DNA of 64,000 nucleotides from assembly GCA_951799445.1 (NCBI GenBank), contig OX637287.1, positions 1,054,001 to 1,118,000 of the forward strand, given 5' to 3'. The notes beneath the pieces were generated by a model, which worked only from the letters and a program-made list of their open reading frames with translations, had not been told where the DNA came from and searched no databases. Position 1 is the stretch's first letter, and every line of letters begins with the position of its first letter. The stretch comes from Pseudisothecium myosuroides (lineage: Eukaryota; Streptophyta; Bryopsida; Hypnales; Lembophyllaceae). The translations under genes were made by a program, and so were the position numbers. Of the stretch, positions 1 to 12,368 are shown in pieces.

Positions 1-956
1 GAGAATCAATTGCTCCAACTGGAATCTGATAGTCAGTCGTTATAGTCAGCACCGAGTCATCCTAATCGTAATGTGAACAGGACACAGTTCTTCGATGCAA
101 TGCCAACCAACGACAGCTCTGTCTAGATTTCTGATGCAATTCCTTCACAAATTCGAACTAGTTCAAACTTACATTAGACTAGATGGGAATAACATACCGG
201 AAGAAACATTTTCTGATGATAATGTTTCACGAACGGACTTGAGCAATTTCTTGTAACAGAGAAGTGTAAACAAAAGTCTCAAACTTCCGATATTTTCAGA
301 TACTCGAGGTTACCAAGAAAATTGCAGAAAACCCTAGACAAATGCAAATACAGAATAATATTAATTCAAAACATCAATTCTCCTGCAGAGTACCACCATT
401 CGACCAGGCTGCTCTCCAAAATATCAAAACCTGCAATGCTGTCCAACAACCATGTGGAACTACCACGAAGGCAGCAATAGATCTGTCACTTAGTAACTAA
501 AAATGCAAGTACTAGAATAGGAATTGTCTACTGATGCCAAAATAGATCGTCACAGAAAGATTTCTAAAGAGCGTGTAAGCTTAGTCCAACACTTCAGAAG
601 TTTGGTCCAGTATGAACCTCTTTTTGGTTCACAATGAAAACCCTCATCATCTGCCTGATGTTTTCATAGGCACGTCGATATTCAATGCAAATATATACAA
701 TGTGTTGAATTGAGGGCATTTGGGGCAAGATTGACTTTGAGCGAAAACCAGCGACATATTGTGCTGTGCAATCTTTGTCGCCTAATGTTTCAGTCGTGAT
801 GCTGCGACTTCACTCCTAACCGGTACAACTAAACTAGGAGCTCAGAATGTACCTCTTGCCCCCAATAAAAAAATGCTGTTCTGACTTTACATCTCACATG
901 GACTTTGCCGAACTGAATCTATTGTCAGTCAAATAGGCTGTTTGTGTCTGACACAA
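1..956 (-). other. 3' untranslated region and downstream flank of the Rab escort gene
   Basis: No open frame of note is present on either strand. Positions 1 to about 917 match, in inverted and diverged form, the stretch at about 30372-31230. The shared stretch starts in the 3' UTR just below the Rab escort stop codon. In the other copy it continues into the last exon of a nepenthesin-like protease, so a protease gene on the minus strand may lie just beyond the left edge of the window. That is inference from the copy. Confidence 0.55.
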
Positions 957-3900
957 TCAAAGCTCATCTGCCTCATCTGCATCTACGTCTCCGTCGTCGC
1001 TTACGGTGGTAGCTGGTAACTTAGGGAAAAACTCCTTCTCTGGATAGAGTTCATGGAAGATCTGCTAGACAAAAAGGCTCAGTCTTAATAAAAAATAGAC
1101 TAAAAGAATCAATAAACCTCAAATTTGGTGCTCGACCAGAAAATGGTGAGACCCTAATTTATCACGGAATCCGAGCAAAAAGTCACGTGCGTGCCGACCA
1201 TGACAAGTCAAGCAGTGGGACGATTCAGACAGAATGTAAAGCAGAACGACAGGACTTCCTTTTAAACAGAAGCATTTAGGAACAAAGTACTGAAAAATTG
1301 ATAGCAATTCTGCTCAAGGATTTGCTTTCCAAAATTTAAGCTGGTGTTTCAAAATCATTTTGGAAACATGCTAATGGATCTGAAGGTAAATTAGGAAAAC
1401 TAGGCGGTAGAACCGTACCGCCTCGGTGCATTTCATCATGCTGCGGTAATCAATAGTTTCGTCCGGCATGACACACATGTTCAATACGCTCATGGCCTGC
1501 CCATGCAAAAACATTGATCAGTACATCAGATATTACCACATACTAACGACATTATAAAGGAGACTGAATCACATAATACTGAAAAGTAACGGAAGTTTGA
1601 GCAAGAACTGTAATATCCGCCAAGTTACCTGGGAGGAATTTGGAATTTCCTGGATCAGGAAGACTGACCATAGTAACTTTGGTTTTTCTGATTCTGTATC
1701 TGATTCACAGTCATTCTCGTGAAACAAAGAATCCTTCACAACCTGCAGGGTTTCTTCTGCTTCTGTTGGGTCAGAGCACTTCACTGAGAGTTGTACAATG
1801 TACCTAAATCCGCCATCATCCACAAACAAAACATACAACAGAACTGATAAGCAACGATATCGATGTAGAATACGAGAAGGATAAAAGATCCAATTCCAGG
1901 ATCATCAAGAATCGTGACCACCTTCAAACGAAACTAAAAAATGAAGAGCCTCGAGGTCAACTGTTTCAAAATATAGTGTTTTACCCTACATGAATTAAGT
2001 TGAAGGAAATTAATATGATGTAGACTAAGAAGCCTATGTCCAACCAACCAATGAGCCTCAGGTTAGAAATGCAGACACCAAGTGGCACGACCTGACGTCA
2101 ATATTCAAATTAAGTTACAATGAAAGTCTCCGACAGCATAAGCGAGTCTGCATACAATCTCAAATCATATGAACATCAGATCAGTACAAAGAAGCATGCG
2201 AACTCACTTGCCATCAGGACAGACATCAGAAGCTGCTCCCAGCTGCAATGCTCTTACAACCTTTGACTTCCGTCCATTAAGAGCTGCACAAATTTCCGTA
2301 TAGTCAGCTTGCGCGACTTCTGCGCATTGGTGTAGTGACTGCCGATAACATTGTATCTGCTTGTAACATTTTACATAGATCAGCAAGCTTTGAAAAGTTC
2401 AATCGTGAGCCCATGTATTACTTCGCTTTCTGGCAATCTCAGAGAGTGAGAGGACTCACAACTGGGAGGGAAAACGACCAGAACAGTGCTTAATCCGGGT
2501 TGCAGTGATTGGTCTGTTATGCAAAGGCAGCGGGCCACTTTTCTCGAATCTCCGTCAATCTCACGACATCCAGAAGACGAGCTCGGGACATCAGACGAAC
2601 GTAAATGTGCACTTTCTTCCGCACCGAAATCACAGGAAGTCGTCGTGGGTGTAAACTCTAGTGTACCAGGATGTTCCACACAGAAGGTAGGACTGGCAAT
2701 CACCTTCTCACTATGAAGAACCTGCCCTGATGCTATTTGTAAGCCCTTACAATCCCCACTTTCCTGCATGATCCACCATGACAAGTCAGGCAGAAGCAAC
2801 CTTTCCCTCCCTGCTTAAGGTGTCAAGGACGTGGTTTCTCAAAAACCGGCAGTTACAGATTGCAAGGTAGAGTCGTCGGAGTAGAAAATTAAGTTTCAGA
2901 AAGAGAACGTTAGTATATCAGACAAGTCACCAACGAGATGGTCAAATAGAGTACCTTGTCAAGAAGGAGATTAACGACTGGCATTCGCAATACCTGGATG
3001 ACAGGATACGTTCTGTTATGAATCATGTAATGAATTCTAGTCGCTTGCAATACAAAGACACAATCATTCAAATATATTTCTTCAATTCACGTTCATTGCG
3101 TCAGAGCTACAATGCTTTACTGAGTATCCCCCTATGTTTTGGCACAAATCCGCAGAAAGATGGGATTTCTGTATACAAAACGAGGAAAGAAGTTCATGGG
3201 TGAGCAGTTTCCTACATATAAAGCTCCACGTACAGCTGCACAACGACAAAATGCTTGTGGCACATCTCCATGCCCGTACATGGGATACAAAAATGCACCT
3301 GGTGCATCTGGAAACCTGAAATTGAGGAATGAAAATGCTCAGGAATAAAACAAAGCCATCGTCGATTGCACATACGATATTCAAATTAATTTACAGGAAT
3401 ACCTATCTGAGTCAGGTTAACTACTAAAGGAGTCAGGACTTATGGTTATATAATGAACAATTCGATTGATCATGGTGTGCAAAATATAGTAAAAAAGGAA
3501 TCAATTTAATATCACCAGAATCAGTAAAGAACATTACATGTGTTGGACAACAGATAAATAAAATTGGGAAAAAAAGAATTCCCAGATGACCAACTCAAAA
3601 CAACTCGACTAACACGAGGCCCAACAGGGATTAACAACACCTTACCTACTTGCGGAGGTCAGATAAAGTGTCAAGCTTTGAAGCCCATCTTTGGTTGAGA
3701 TGAGGGTTGCTGCATCTGAACTTTGTTCCTGGTCATCATCGACCAATGCAATCGCATAGAGGATGATTCTGATAAACACAAAAGCAAAGTTGTAAGCAGA
3801 AAACATAACCAGAAAAGCCAACTTCCATCACTACTGGTTTGAATCCAGAAAGAGGAAAGCTAACCTCTATTACATTCCGTCATCTCAGGTACACAAACGA

Positions 3901-5284
3901 TAGTAGAAGTGCACTAGAGTTCATTTCATTACAAAGGTTGTTAGGAGCAGATTCAACATACTCCTGAACTGAAATAGGCAGTTGTTGCCTCCGAAGAAGC
4001 TCCACAAAGGGCCTGTCGAGGTCCCCAGCCGCTAGTTCTCCATCCTCACTTTCTGTATAATCAGTTACCAGCTTGAAAAACCGCATCAAGAATCGCTTAT
4101 CCGAGAGGCTCAAAGTCTTGTCCCGAAACACATCAGCACGAGATGCTGGAACAGCAGTCATTTGACCATCTCTGCAGGGACAAACTCAGACATGTAAACT
4201 GGGTGGTGTGTCCACTTTTTTCTACCTTACCATTCCATTGCACCTTTACAACCTTCAATATCACATTCATTGTGCTTCCAACATGGAAATTAAAACTAGC
4301 CGATAGTCTAACCAGTCTAACCCTTGTCTCAACATCATTGAAATGGCGCAAAAATTGATTGCTAAGAAATTAAAAAAATCACATGCACTTTTAATGAATC
4401 TAAAGTCCCTTTTAAATTCGTGAGACATGCGCACGCCAACCAATCAAGAAAATTTCACCACTCGAAAGGAACGCATTAATCTAAACCCTGAAAACCTAGA
4501 TTCTCGGATGTTCACTGAGAAAGATTCCAACACATGAATCGGTGAAGGCAACGCAGTACCTCCAGATGAAGCTTGCTTCAACAGCCTTGAATCTGACATG
4601 ATGGTCTGCTTGTGCATTTATGAGTGCGTTCACCAGAGGCCCAGCACAGAACACAACCTTGGGTCCTATAAAACGGTAAACCCATTCCCTTCTACTTCAG
4701 GATCGCACACATCCAAGCATCTCATTGTCGAAATTCATAGGACGACACGACAGATTTCCAAACTTCAAACAGATTCTCTTAAAAGTATAATTAGGGTTCC
4801 AATATAATTCAAAAAAATGTTTACCAGCCAAATCCAAGCTATAACGATTCAAACGCCCCAGCGTCGATTCATCACGCGGCGCCGACACCTTGACGGAAGA
4901 GTACAACGCCGGAGCATCCTTCACCTCGAGACGAGTATACTCAACATCCTCAGGAGGAATCCTCAGTTCCTCCTCTGGAGAGAAGCTGGGTTTGGGCAAT
5001 CGCCCGCCAGCTGATGCCAACGAGCCGAATTGCGAGAAGGAGAGCGACGCCCACGGCGACAAGTACCCCTCGTACGCGTCCAGATGCAACACCGTCTTTC
5101 CCGAAGACGCAATGGCGGCCGCCAGAATGGACTCCGGCAGCCCCGTGCCGACCACGATCGCATCAAAGGTGCTCGGCTCTATCATTTTGCTTCGCTTTCC
5201 AATCCAGACATCAAAAGCTGGCACAGATCTAGCTCCCACGCACAACCAATCTTCACTCCACCTCCTCACTCCCAGAAGTCTCAC
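957..5284 (-). CDS. REP: Rab escort protein (Rab GDP-dissociation-inhibitor family), 11 exons, apparently intact
   Basis: Presents newly made Rab GTPases to Rab geranylgeranyl transferase in the cytosol. Exons read on the minus strand are 5185-4825, 4665-4560, 4171-3893, 3768-3646, 3315-3216, 2993-2955, 2763-2422, 2260-2208, 1803-1629, 1496-1419 and 1061-957. Phases agree at every junction and give about 586 residues, close to plant homologues. The N-terminus carries the GDI-family dinucleotide-binding motif ([20 protein letters not shown], residues about 6-25). Later family blocks are [30 protein letters not shown] and VLRMPV, and the tail is acidic after EFFPKLP. An upstream in-frame ATG at 5284 would add 33 residues; I prefer the ATG at 5185 because the family starts just before this motif. 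The exon 3 donor (near 3892) is the least certain border: it inserts a short serine-rich stretch before IILYAIAL. Identification rests on recognised family motifs. Confidence 0.88.
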
Positions 5285-5305
5285 CTTCTAAGTTCGAAGA
5301 CCTAA

Positions 5306-6089
5306 TATCCGCAGGCACGACACGACAGGGTTGTTACAACGATTGATAGATTTGGCCATACAACTTCCTACTCTTTTCATCACATTCTAAACCCAGTTAC
5401 AGCAATCGTTTTAGGTTTGTAGCTTACCAAAGGGCAGTATTGCAGGAGTAAAGAAAGATATTATTACAAGAATCCCAATAAACATCAAGACATTAGGAAT
5501 ATGTGATACTCAGGAACCTCAAGCTAATTAATGAAAAAATGGGGCAAACAACTTCAGTTTCGTATATGCTATGAGTCCTAATGCACAAACCCTAATTTCT
5601 GTGGCAAAAAAAATCAAGCATTGCGACCACAGCAATACTGACGGTTCCTCTTGCCACTTTTTTTACCAATTGCCACAAGGGATTTCAGTTCCCAATTTCC
5701 AAAAAGTCTCCAAACTACATACTTTAGGTCAATCCCAGAAGGATGGACATCCATTTTCAAAACTCAAAAAAATTCAGAAAGTTAGAATTGACAAACGAAA
5801 CGAACCACCGAACTCTAAACCAAAACAACACTAAATCAATGCAGTAGCAGCCTTCGGCGAGACAGAACTGTGCGAGTGACATCCCAAGTCCAGAAGGAAC
5901 CGAACATAATTGCGCCTATCCACGTCCAATGCGGGCCTTGCAATCACTCAACCAATCCAACCTCCACAAAACAATCATCAAATCAAATCAATTCAATTCC
6001 AATCAAAAAGAAAGGCAACAACACTTAATCGTTCATGACCACCCCACCTGCAAATTAACCCCAAGTTTCTTCCGTGAGACAAGAGATCG
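5306..6089. other. Rab escort 5' flank and spacer, no gene recognised
   Basis: The first bases above the Rab escort start (to about 5310) match the leader of the CHMP7 locus at 33290-33630, minus about 250 bases. Homology then stops abruptly. The remainder is AT-rich with short spurious frames. I see no convincing coding or RNA gene. Confidence 0.4.
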
Positions 6090-6275
6090 AGAATACCTGA
6101 TCCTCGATCTGGGTGTAGCAAGGCGCCTCCAGGGTCACCCAGAAGTAGCCGTCTTTACCAATCGGGTAGCTCTTCACGGAGCACGAAAGGAGCCCCCCCA
6201 GCAATTCGTTCTTCTCCAGCTCCTCCACCACGGAATCCGCCGCTGTCGTGACTAGCAGTGTCGACAGAAGCTAAG
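6090..6275 (-). CDS. Orphan coding-like exon, unknown protein
   Basis: On the minus strand an open stretch is bounded by a plausible acceptor (after a TAG near 6265-6275) and a good donor (GATCAG then GTATTC near 6098). It encodes about 55 residues, including VVEELEKNELLGG, VKSYPIGKDGYFWV and LEAPCYTQIED. The composition is GC-rich and codon-like compared with its flanks. No ATG lies in frame upstream, so it would be an internal exon. I do not recognise the family and find no clear partner exon on either side. It may be a gene fragment carried in by a rearrangement, or one exon of a gene whose others I cannot see. Confidence 0.35.
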
Positions 6276-6730
6276 CTAGGGGCTTTTTACTTGATGTATC
6301 CGAGAATGATCCAAGGAGGCAAGAAGAGGCTTCTATGGGTGACGACAAGTACCGACAATTCATCAAGAACAAAAGAAACCGGGAAAAATCCCAGAGAAGA
6401 TCAATCACTCGTCACTACAAACCGAAATTTTGTCGAGGTCCAAAATGGAAAAGAAAGACTGATCGGATCATGTGCGAAACCTAACCCTAACTTCTCACGA
6501 ATCCCTCAGTCCTCACAACACTACAGTAGCGATCTCAACTTCGGGGTTGAACACAACCTCAGAAATGCCAAATCCAAACTCCAGCCAAAGAAATTTCAAA
6601 AATCTGCAAAGCGCCTTTGGTCTTGAACAGTGCAGGCCATGAGTGCTGCTTCGTCAACAGACTTCATCCTCTTCAGCGATAGTAGGCCCACTAAGACGCC
6701 CAGTATAATCTTATAAGGTAGACAAGCCTA

Positions 6731-6984
6731 TTAACCCTGAAAGGACGCGGGGGGTGACCTTGGAAATCATGCATTGTATAACCGTGAGAGTCATTGGAAT
6801 AAAAAAATCCAAAAGTACTCATTGGAAGTCAAGCTACTGTAGATGTTCTCCACTTTCCACAAAAAACTCTAAAGATGAATAGTTGTAGTTTTGTCCCACA
6901 TTGGAGAATCCCTTGTCATTCATCGGACACTTATGGTCCGCGGCTTCCTTACTAGGTTAAGGGAGACGACCCATTTCCGATAAC
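6731..6984. repeat. Dispersed repeat copy, matches 56158-56900
   Basis: Shared blocks in the same order include AAGGAC, GAGTCATT, ACTCATTGGA, CACTACTGT-like and TTTCCACA, followed by a block around AAAGATGAA. The second copy, just downstream of the GDSL lipase, is split by about 560 extra bases that include a MITE. The nature of the repeat is unknown; the TGTCCCACATTGG-like end would suit an LTR remnant. Confidence 0.35.
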
Positions 6985-8239
6985 TTAACCCTTTAGTGGT
7001 TGGACTTATGGAGGACACTGGCAAGGCAGTGGAAAGACGAAAACTTTGGAATTCTGCTGTTGTGAGTCGAAGTACGATTGCACGAGATTAACCGTATGAT
7101 CTTGAAGGTTTCTATGGCAGCAGGATATGAGAGCAAAAATTATTGTGAAAGAGTTTGCCGATCGGCTGATTATGAGGTTTGACTGCAATATCGAAGGAGT
7201 TGACCTCCACGGGCAGAGGCGTTCCTGCATTTTCGAATCCTATTTGTGAAGTCCGATGAGCACTGGAAAATTAACCAAAAATATGGACATGACAGCACTT
7301 CAAGTGCAAAGCGCATACGCATTCACAAATCAACTAAACAAATTACCACTTCTCAGATTCATAGCTTGCAATGCAAAACACTAACTCCGAGAGAACGACG
7401 AGGGCATACACTAAATCTTTCTGGATGATGTGTCTAGCTGACCCGCACTGCAGCATGTGCTATTCAGTGGACTACCCTTCTGCCCGCCTTCTGCCATCCA
7501 TGTTGGACTTTTCGAAGAAGACAAACACCCTGACGTCACCTATAGCACCGTGTACATCGTACATGTTCAAAGAATGTACGTCGACCATACGACGAATGTA
7601 CCCTGAAGAATGTGGTTCACTTCAGAAATTCGGAATCTCTCTAAGCCAGCTCAAGCAAACATGCAGAAAGAGAATGAACATTCACAGAGTAAGCACACCA
7701 ACGACAAGTCTCACACACAGATAAGAAGCACTCGTGCACAACTGATTTTACAATACTATATTTTATTTCATATAATATAATTATGCACAGACAGGTCGTC
7801 ATCGACATAACAACGTCAATGCTACGGCCTTGCGACATCCTGGCTAACAAACTTAGAAGCCTAGCACCGGTCCAACCCCGAACTAACTGTACAGAATTAC
7901 AACTAAGTTCATGACGAACCTCTTCCACGAGGCATAGATCCTGTACAGTAGCGACGACACAGCTTCACCAAAACTACATACAGTTAATCCCGTGCACTCA
8001 AAAGGGGCACCGAGAATCCAAACTGGTATGTTCAAAAAAAGTTGCAGCAGTCCAACTGAAAACGCTGATGCAACAGATCGATGTACATGGAAAAAACACG
8101 TACTCCAACTTCGTCTTCATTCACACAAGTAAATATTCACAACTACAGCTGATAATATTGTTCAAGTATACACTTCGAGTCCCCCTCAAAATCGGTGTTG
8201 TCCATGAGCATGACAAACAAGCAGTGCCACGGTCAGTGC

Positions 8240-10309
8240 TCACCTCTTGAGCACATAATGGCTTCGCTGGAAGCAATCACCTGCGTGCAAAAAAACTCCG
8301 CCGCACTGCGGGCACTGCAGGTTAGTTCGGGCCGCACCTCTACAGAAACGACACTTCCTTCGCTGTGCGGATCGAACGAGCCCATGAACTCCGGGCATAG
8401 ACAGACAAAACTGGGATACCGCTCCTCGCTGCATGCTCCAAGGCCGGCTGAGCTCGTCGGCAAGCTGCAGCTGAAAATGCAAGTGCGACACAGGATCTTT
8501 GCCGAGCTGCTCCAGTGCAATCTTATTCAGGATGTAACAATTGACCACTGCTGTATCAAGCAAGTAAAAGAAAACTTTGTGCCACCACTTATGGCTCCTG
8601 GTCTAACTAGAGTAGCTTCCTCGGAGGTGGTCAGCAACGTCCACACCTCTCATCCAATCACAATAAGCCTTGTGAACCGGTGAAGTGTCTAAATCAGCAA
8701 CATCTCCATTGATTCGTCTGGGAACTGTTGGCCACTCCTCTCCTTCACGTGGAATTGGTGGGTAATAAGTTGACAGCATGAAGACAGCTTTTTTGTCAAC
8801 AAAAATGATTACTGCAATGTCTCTGGCTCCGTGCATCCTCCACACTAATGAGCCCTGCGGCAGCTCCGAAAACGTCTTCAAGTCTTGCAACGACTTCGGC
8901 AGTCCTAGACGGTTGCAACGGACCGTTCCGACACCAAAAGTACCTCGACTGCGGACCTCCACTAAAAGCTTGACGGAGGTAAAATAATTATCAGTACAAA
9001 CTATGTGCGCCAATCCATGAAGCCCCTCCATCAAGTGCATTACAACGTCATGGGCCGTCTTTGCCTCCCCGGTTATACCTCCTGCCAAAGAATCTCTGAA
9101 TGAAGAGCCAGTGTAGATCTGGAAGTCGTACAAGTATTTCGAATGCGCATCCGCCAAACACCAAACTTTCACTCCCCACTTTGTGGGTTTGCGAGGCAGG
9201 TACTGTCTCACCGGGTAGTACTTGCCTTTATACAGAATTATTGTTTCGTCAATACTAACTTCTTGGTTGAGATGCCAATTCGCTTTGAACCTCCTCTGCA
9301 GTTCCGTAACGAGCCATCTCATTTTGTGAAGACGAAAAAACTCAACATCGTCACCACCCGCAGTTGGCATTGTATCATCCGCTACGTGGAGGCAGCGAGT
9401 AATGTCCTCATACCTCCTGCTGGTCATGATGCTCGAAATACTAGGGCAGTATAGGAATTGGTTCCCTCTATTCCAGTAGCTACGATGATTTGGCAGTCTT
9501 TTGATTTCCATGAGTAAATTAACAGCGAAAAAAGCTTTCAGCTCCGCTTTCTCTAGTGCCCACCAATTCCAACCACCTATTGGCACCGTGTTGCCTTCCT
9601 CCAATTCACTGGCATAACGATTCGTATCAACGCATATCCGGTTCAAAGTCTGGTCGCTCCAGAATCGAGCAAACAAAGCGGCCTTGGTGGGCATCCGCAT
9701 TATTGGAAAGCTGGGGCCACTAGTGGGACCACAGAACGCAGGCGCGGGGACAGCAAACGCGAAGTCGTTGGTGGTCCACGTCTCTTCTCTGAACGCGTGC
9801 AAAAAAGCCCGACGCTCCGCTGCCGTTGACAGTCTGCCATTGTGACCCGGTTGAGGCGCTCGAGCTCCTGCAATGCCCACTATAGGCGCATTGACTGCTG
9901 GCACAGTTGTATTGACAACCGCTCCCCTCGAATTTCCACCTCTCTCTGCAGGAGTTTCCGACAACAGGGTTTCATGAACGCTCATTGAGGAGGTCGCTCT
10001 AGTCGATGGGAAGGTCGTCTTCGCCATTGAATGAAGTAGCATTGCAGTCTTAGATTGTGCTTGTGTTGACGTCAGGTCACCCGCTGTATCGTTGTTTGCA
10101 CGAGAGCCCACTTTGATGCACTTACTCCCTTCGCGTCTTGCAGCAGAGCGTGTCGATACGCCCACCACCCAAGCGGGTGTGCACACATCGCCTTCGTGAT
10201 TTCCACCTCCGATGTCAACTCCAGCAGTGGACATTGCTGGCCCACAAATGTCGACGCTCTGAGTCGTTGGCAGTCTAGGTGCACACAACCGTTGAAGGTA
10301 GACCGTCAT
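8240..10309 (-). pseudogene. piggyBac transposase (DDE_Tnp_1_7 type), interrupted by one in-frame stop
   Basis: A cut-and-paste transposase acting at TTAA sites. The frame from 10309 runs 568 residues and meets TAG at 8605-8603. The same frame continues without a break to 8240, giving the rest of the catalytic fold (KWWHKVFFYLLDTAVVN) and a C-terminal cysteine-rich zinc-binding domain (CRFC, then CPQCG, C and H). The acidic catalytic residues are present: D354 in VSIDET, D440 in VCTDNYFTS, and D557 and D560 in GVDVADHL. So a single nonsense change separates this copy from a complete catalytic core, apart from possible readthrough or an assembly error. The first 150 residues are low-complexity, and the true N-terminus may include upstream exons at 10.3-11.6 kb. 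Confidence 0.85.
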
Positions 10310-11594
10310 GGACCACTAACTCAAAAAGTCTAACGAAATTGTCAGTGCACGGTAGTGCTAGTGGAGGAGCCTCCTCGAGCTGTCCAGCGTGTTTGCCATC
10401 CAGTGACGCGGCTGACGTATGGGCTGCCTGAGTTGTGTTCTCGTGGTCGAGATCCAGACTGACGTCCCCACCACTGCAGGAGCGGAGTAACGTGGAATAG
10501 AAGCTGGTCAGGGACATGTCGCTATCTCCAGGGATGACGGATGCCCTTCGGGTAATCGGTAGTTGCACTCATCAGCGACTGGGAGCGAGACGTCAGTGGA
10601 TTCGCATTGCCTCACAATCTCTATGCGGTCCACGAAACCGCACGACAAGTGCACTTCTCTACCGTTGTCGAGCAAAATGACATACATGAGTTCGCATCTG
10701 TCACTGCGGACGTAGGAGTGGATCACAAGTCCAAGAAGCCATTGCACAGACTCTTCCATCACCTCCCGTGGAGTGTGCTCATTCAACAGACAAGCAGGAA
10801 ACCTAACAAGCATGGGAGTACTCACTGCCGCAGGAGAAAGGTTCGTGGATGGTGTATCGACAAGCCAGCGACTCCCTCGCCACGGCAGTACGCACATTCT
10901 GTCTGAGTCGGCCAGCGGGAGCGTGCTTGTGGAGGCGGGAACCTGCACTGCCGCAGACAGTGCTGCCGGGAGAAGATCAGATGAGTTCCACGCCGGAAGA
11001 GGCTGTTTACCTCGTTTGAAGATTGCATCGTCATTGATGTCGCTGGTGACAGCTTCTTTCCTCTTTCAACTTGCATCTGGATTGTCGATTGAGGGCGTCA
11101 CTGTTGTTTTGTTTGTTGTAGATGGACGTGCTGGACTCACACGGGACGGACACTGCGACATTGGTGCAGCCTCCTCTGCTGTCAACTGCACGTCACGCAT
11201 GTTGTCGTCGATGGCTACAAGAAACGCTCTGAACTTTGTCACGTCTGCGTCAGTCCTGGGACTAGGAAGATTCGGTGCGGATGCAAATGCGGCACAAGCA
11301 CGGTGGTGAAGCAGCGTCAAGCCAGAGCAGAAAGCGGAGGGCATGGTTGACGTTGTCATTGAAGCCGTCTCGATGACCTTCAGGTAATCGTTCTCTCCAC
11401 CCCAGGATACGGGCGCAATGGTGTCGAAATAAAAATCTCAAACCCCGAGGGGTGTCCTTCCGCTTCACACCTCGCTTGACGGATCGTCGAAACAAGTTTC
11501 GTCGATCCAAGAGTCCAAGAATCTGTCTAGTTTGGAAATCGGTAGCTCTGATGGACATCGTCCACTCCTTGATAGTTTGTCGAATATACGTCAA
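10275..11594 (-). CDS. Upstream open frames of the piggyBac element, possible N-terminal exons
   Basis: Several minus-strand frames (11594-11262, 11359-11066, 10948-10508, 10568-10275) overlap in different phases. They share the high GC and coding-like look of the transposase just downstream. The 10948-10508 frame contains a segment (residues about 60-115) with the pattern of a small beta-barrel reader, including LGLVIHSYVRS, MYVILLDNGREVHLS and VDRIEIV. I suspect a Tudor-like domain but cannot show it. These could be exons of one longer transposase, a second element protein, or decayed coding sequence. Confidence 0.3.
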
Positions 11595-11648
11595 CCGAGG
11601 CGGTTGCTAGTCACATAACGGAATGACAACGGCCATGAAACACCGCTT

Positions 11649-12188
11649 TCATTGTCCACATGAAAAAAAGGGAACAGTACGCACGAGTTTGTGAATGGTA
11701 AATGTTAACTGTGAGTGCCAATAGAGTAGAGAGTTAGTACAATGTATGCATGAAATCACAGCATTGGTATAGGGACAGCAATCACTAGTAGAAAACATGG
11801 TCCTGAATGACTGGTCCACAATGACTGCAGCAATCATTTTTTGTCCACAATGACTACAAAATGACTGCAAAGTGACTGCTGCAGTCATTGTGGACCAGTC
11901 ACTTTTAGCTTGTTTTCTACTAATAAATTGAAGTGCAGTGGTCATGTCCTGAACACATGACAATACAAAGGTGAAGGTCTGTGCTGTGTTTTGCTCTTTG
12001 TCATTTCTGTCTGTGAACACATGATATCCTGAAGTTCCATATGTGACGGACTGTTTGTGATGTACGTAGGGCAAGCGATGGTTTTGTCTTACTTGACCGA
12101 CGTACTGCACGTACTGTTCACAGGAGTTTGCGATGAAACATTCTGCTCTGTTGTTATCAGAATTCCGAATTTCGAAATATAGGAGCAC
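11649..12188 (-). CDS. Unidentified open frame, 179 residues, partly made by a MITE
   Basis: The frame starts MLLYFEIRNSDNNRAECF. From about residue 88 onward the reading runs through the CACTA MITE at 11783-11925, so that part is accidental. The first half has no motif I recognise. It sits inside the piggyBac-like element. It may be chance or a remnant of an element gene. Confidence 0.15.
   Translation of the reverse strand: MLLYFEIRNSDNNRAECFIANSCEQYVQYVGQVRQNHRLPYVHHKQSVTYGTSGYHVFTDRNDKEQNTAQTFTFVLSCVQDMTTALQFISRKQAKSDWSTMTAAVTLQSFCSHCGQKMIAAVIVDQSFRTMFSTSDCCPYTNAVISCIHCTNSLLYWHSQLTFTIHKLVRTVPFFSCGQ
11783..11925. mobile_element. CACTA-type MITE, 143 bp, AAT target duplication
   Basis: The left end is CACTAGTAGAAAACA, and the right end reads inward as TATTAGTAGAAAACA. 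AAT flanks both sides (11780-11782 and 11926-11928). The arms are long inverted repeats rich in CAATGACTGCAG-type words. Confidence 0.6.
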
Positions 12189-12368
12189 AAGACAGAAGCG
12201 TACAATACAGTGGACTGACGGACTGCACGCGACGTTAGCGAATCTACAATGCTAAGGACGGAAGAACAGAAAATGAATCAACGTTTGGCATGCAGTGAAC
12301 AACGTCGATGGTGAAAAACTACGAGTATAAATCATACGACGTCACAGTACTCTGTCTGTATATAGAAG

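Noticed and set aside
4890..5291. 133-residue open frame on the plus strand and other frames across 4817-5305
   Set aside because: Antisense shadows of Rab escort exon 1; the minus-strand frame has the family motifs and consistent splicing.
8195..8683. 162-residue plus-strand frame
   Set aside because: Antisense to the C-terminal part of the piggyBac transposase, including its zinc-binding domain.
10773..11309. 178-residue plus-strand frame
   Set aside because: Lies opposite the minus-strand element frames, shows no motif, and is best explained by GC-rich composition keeping several frames open.
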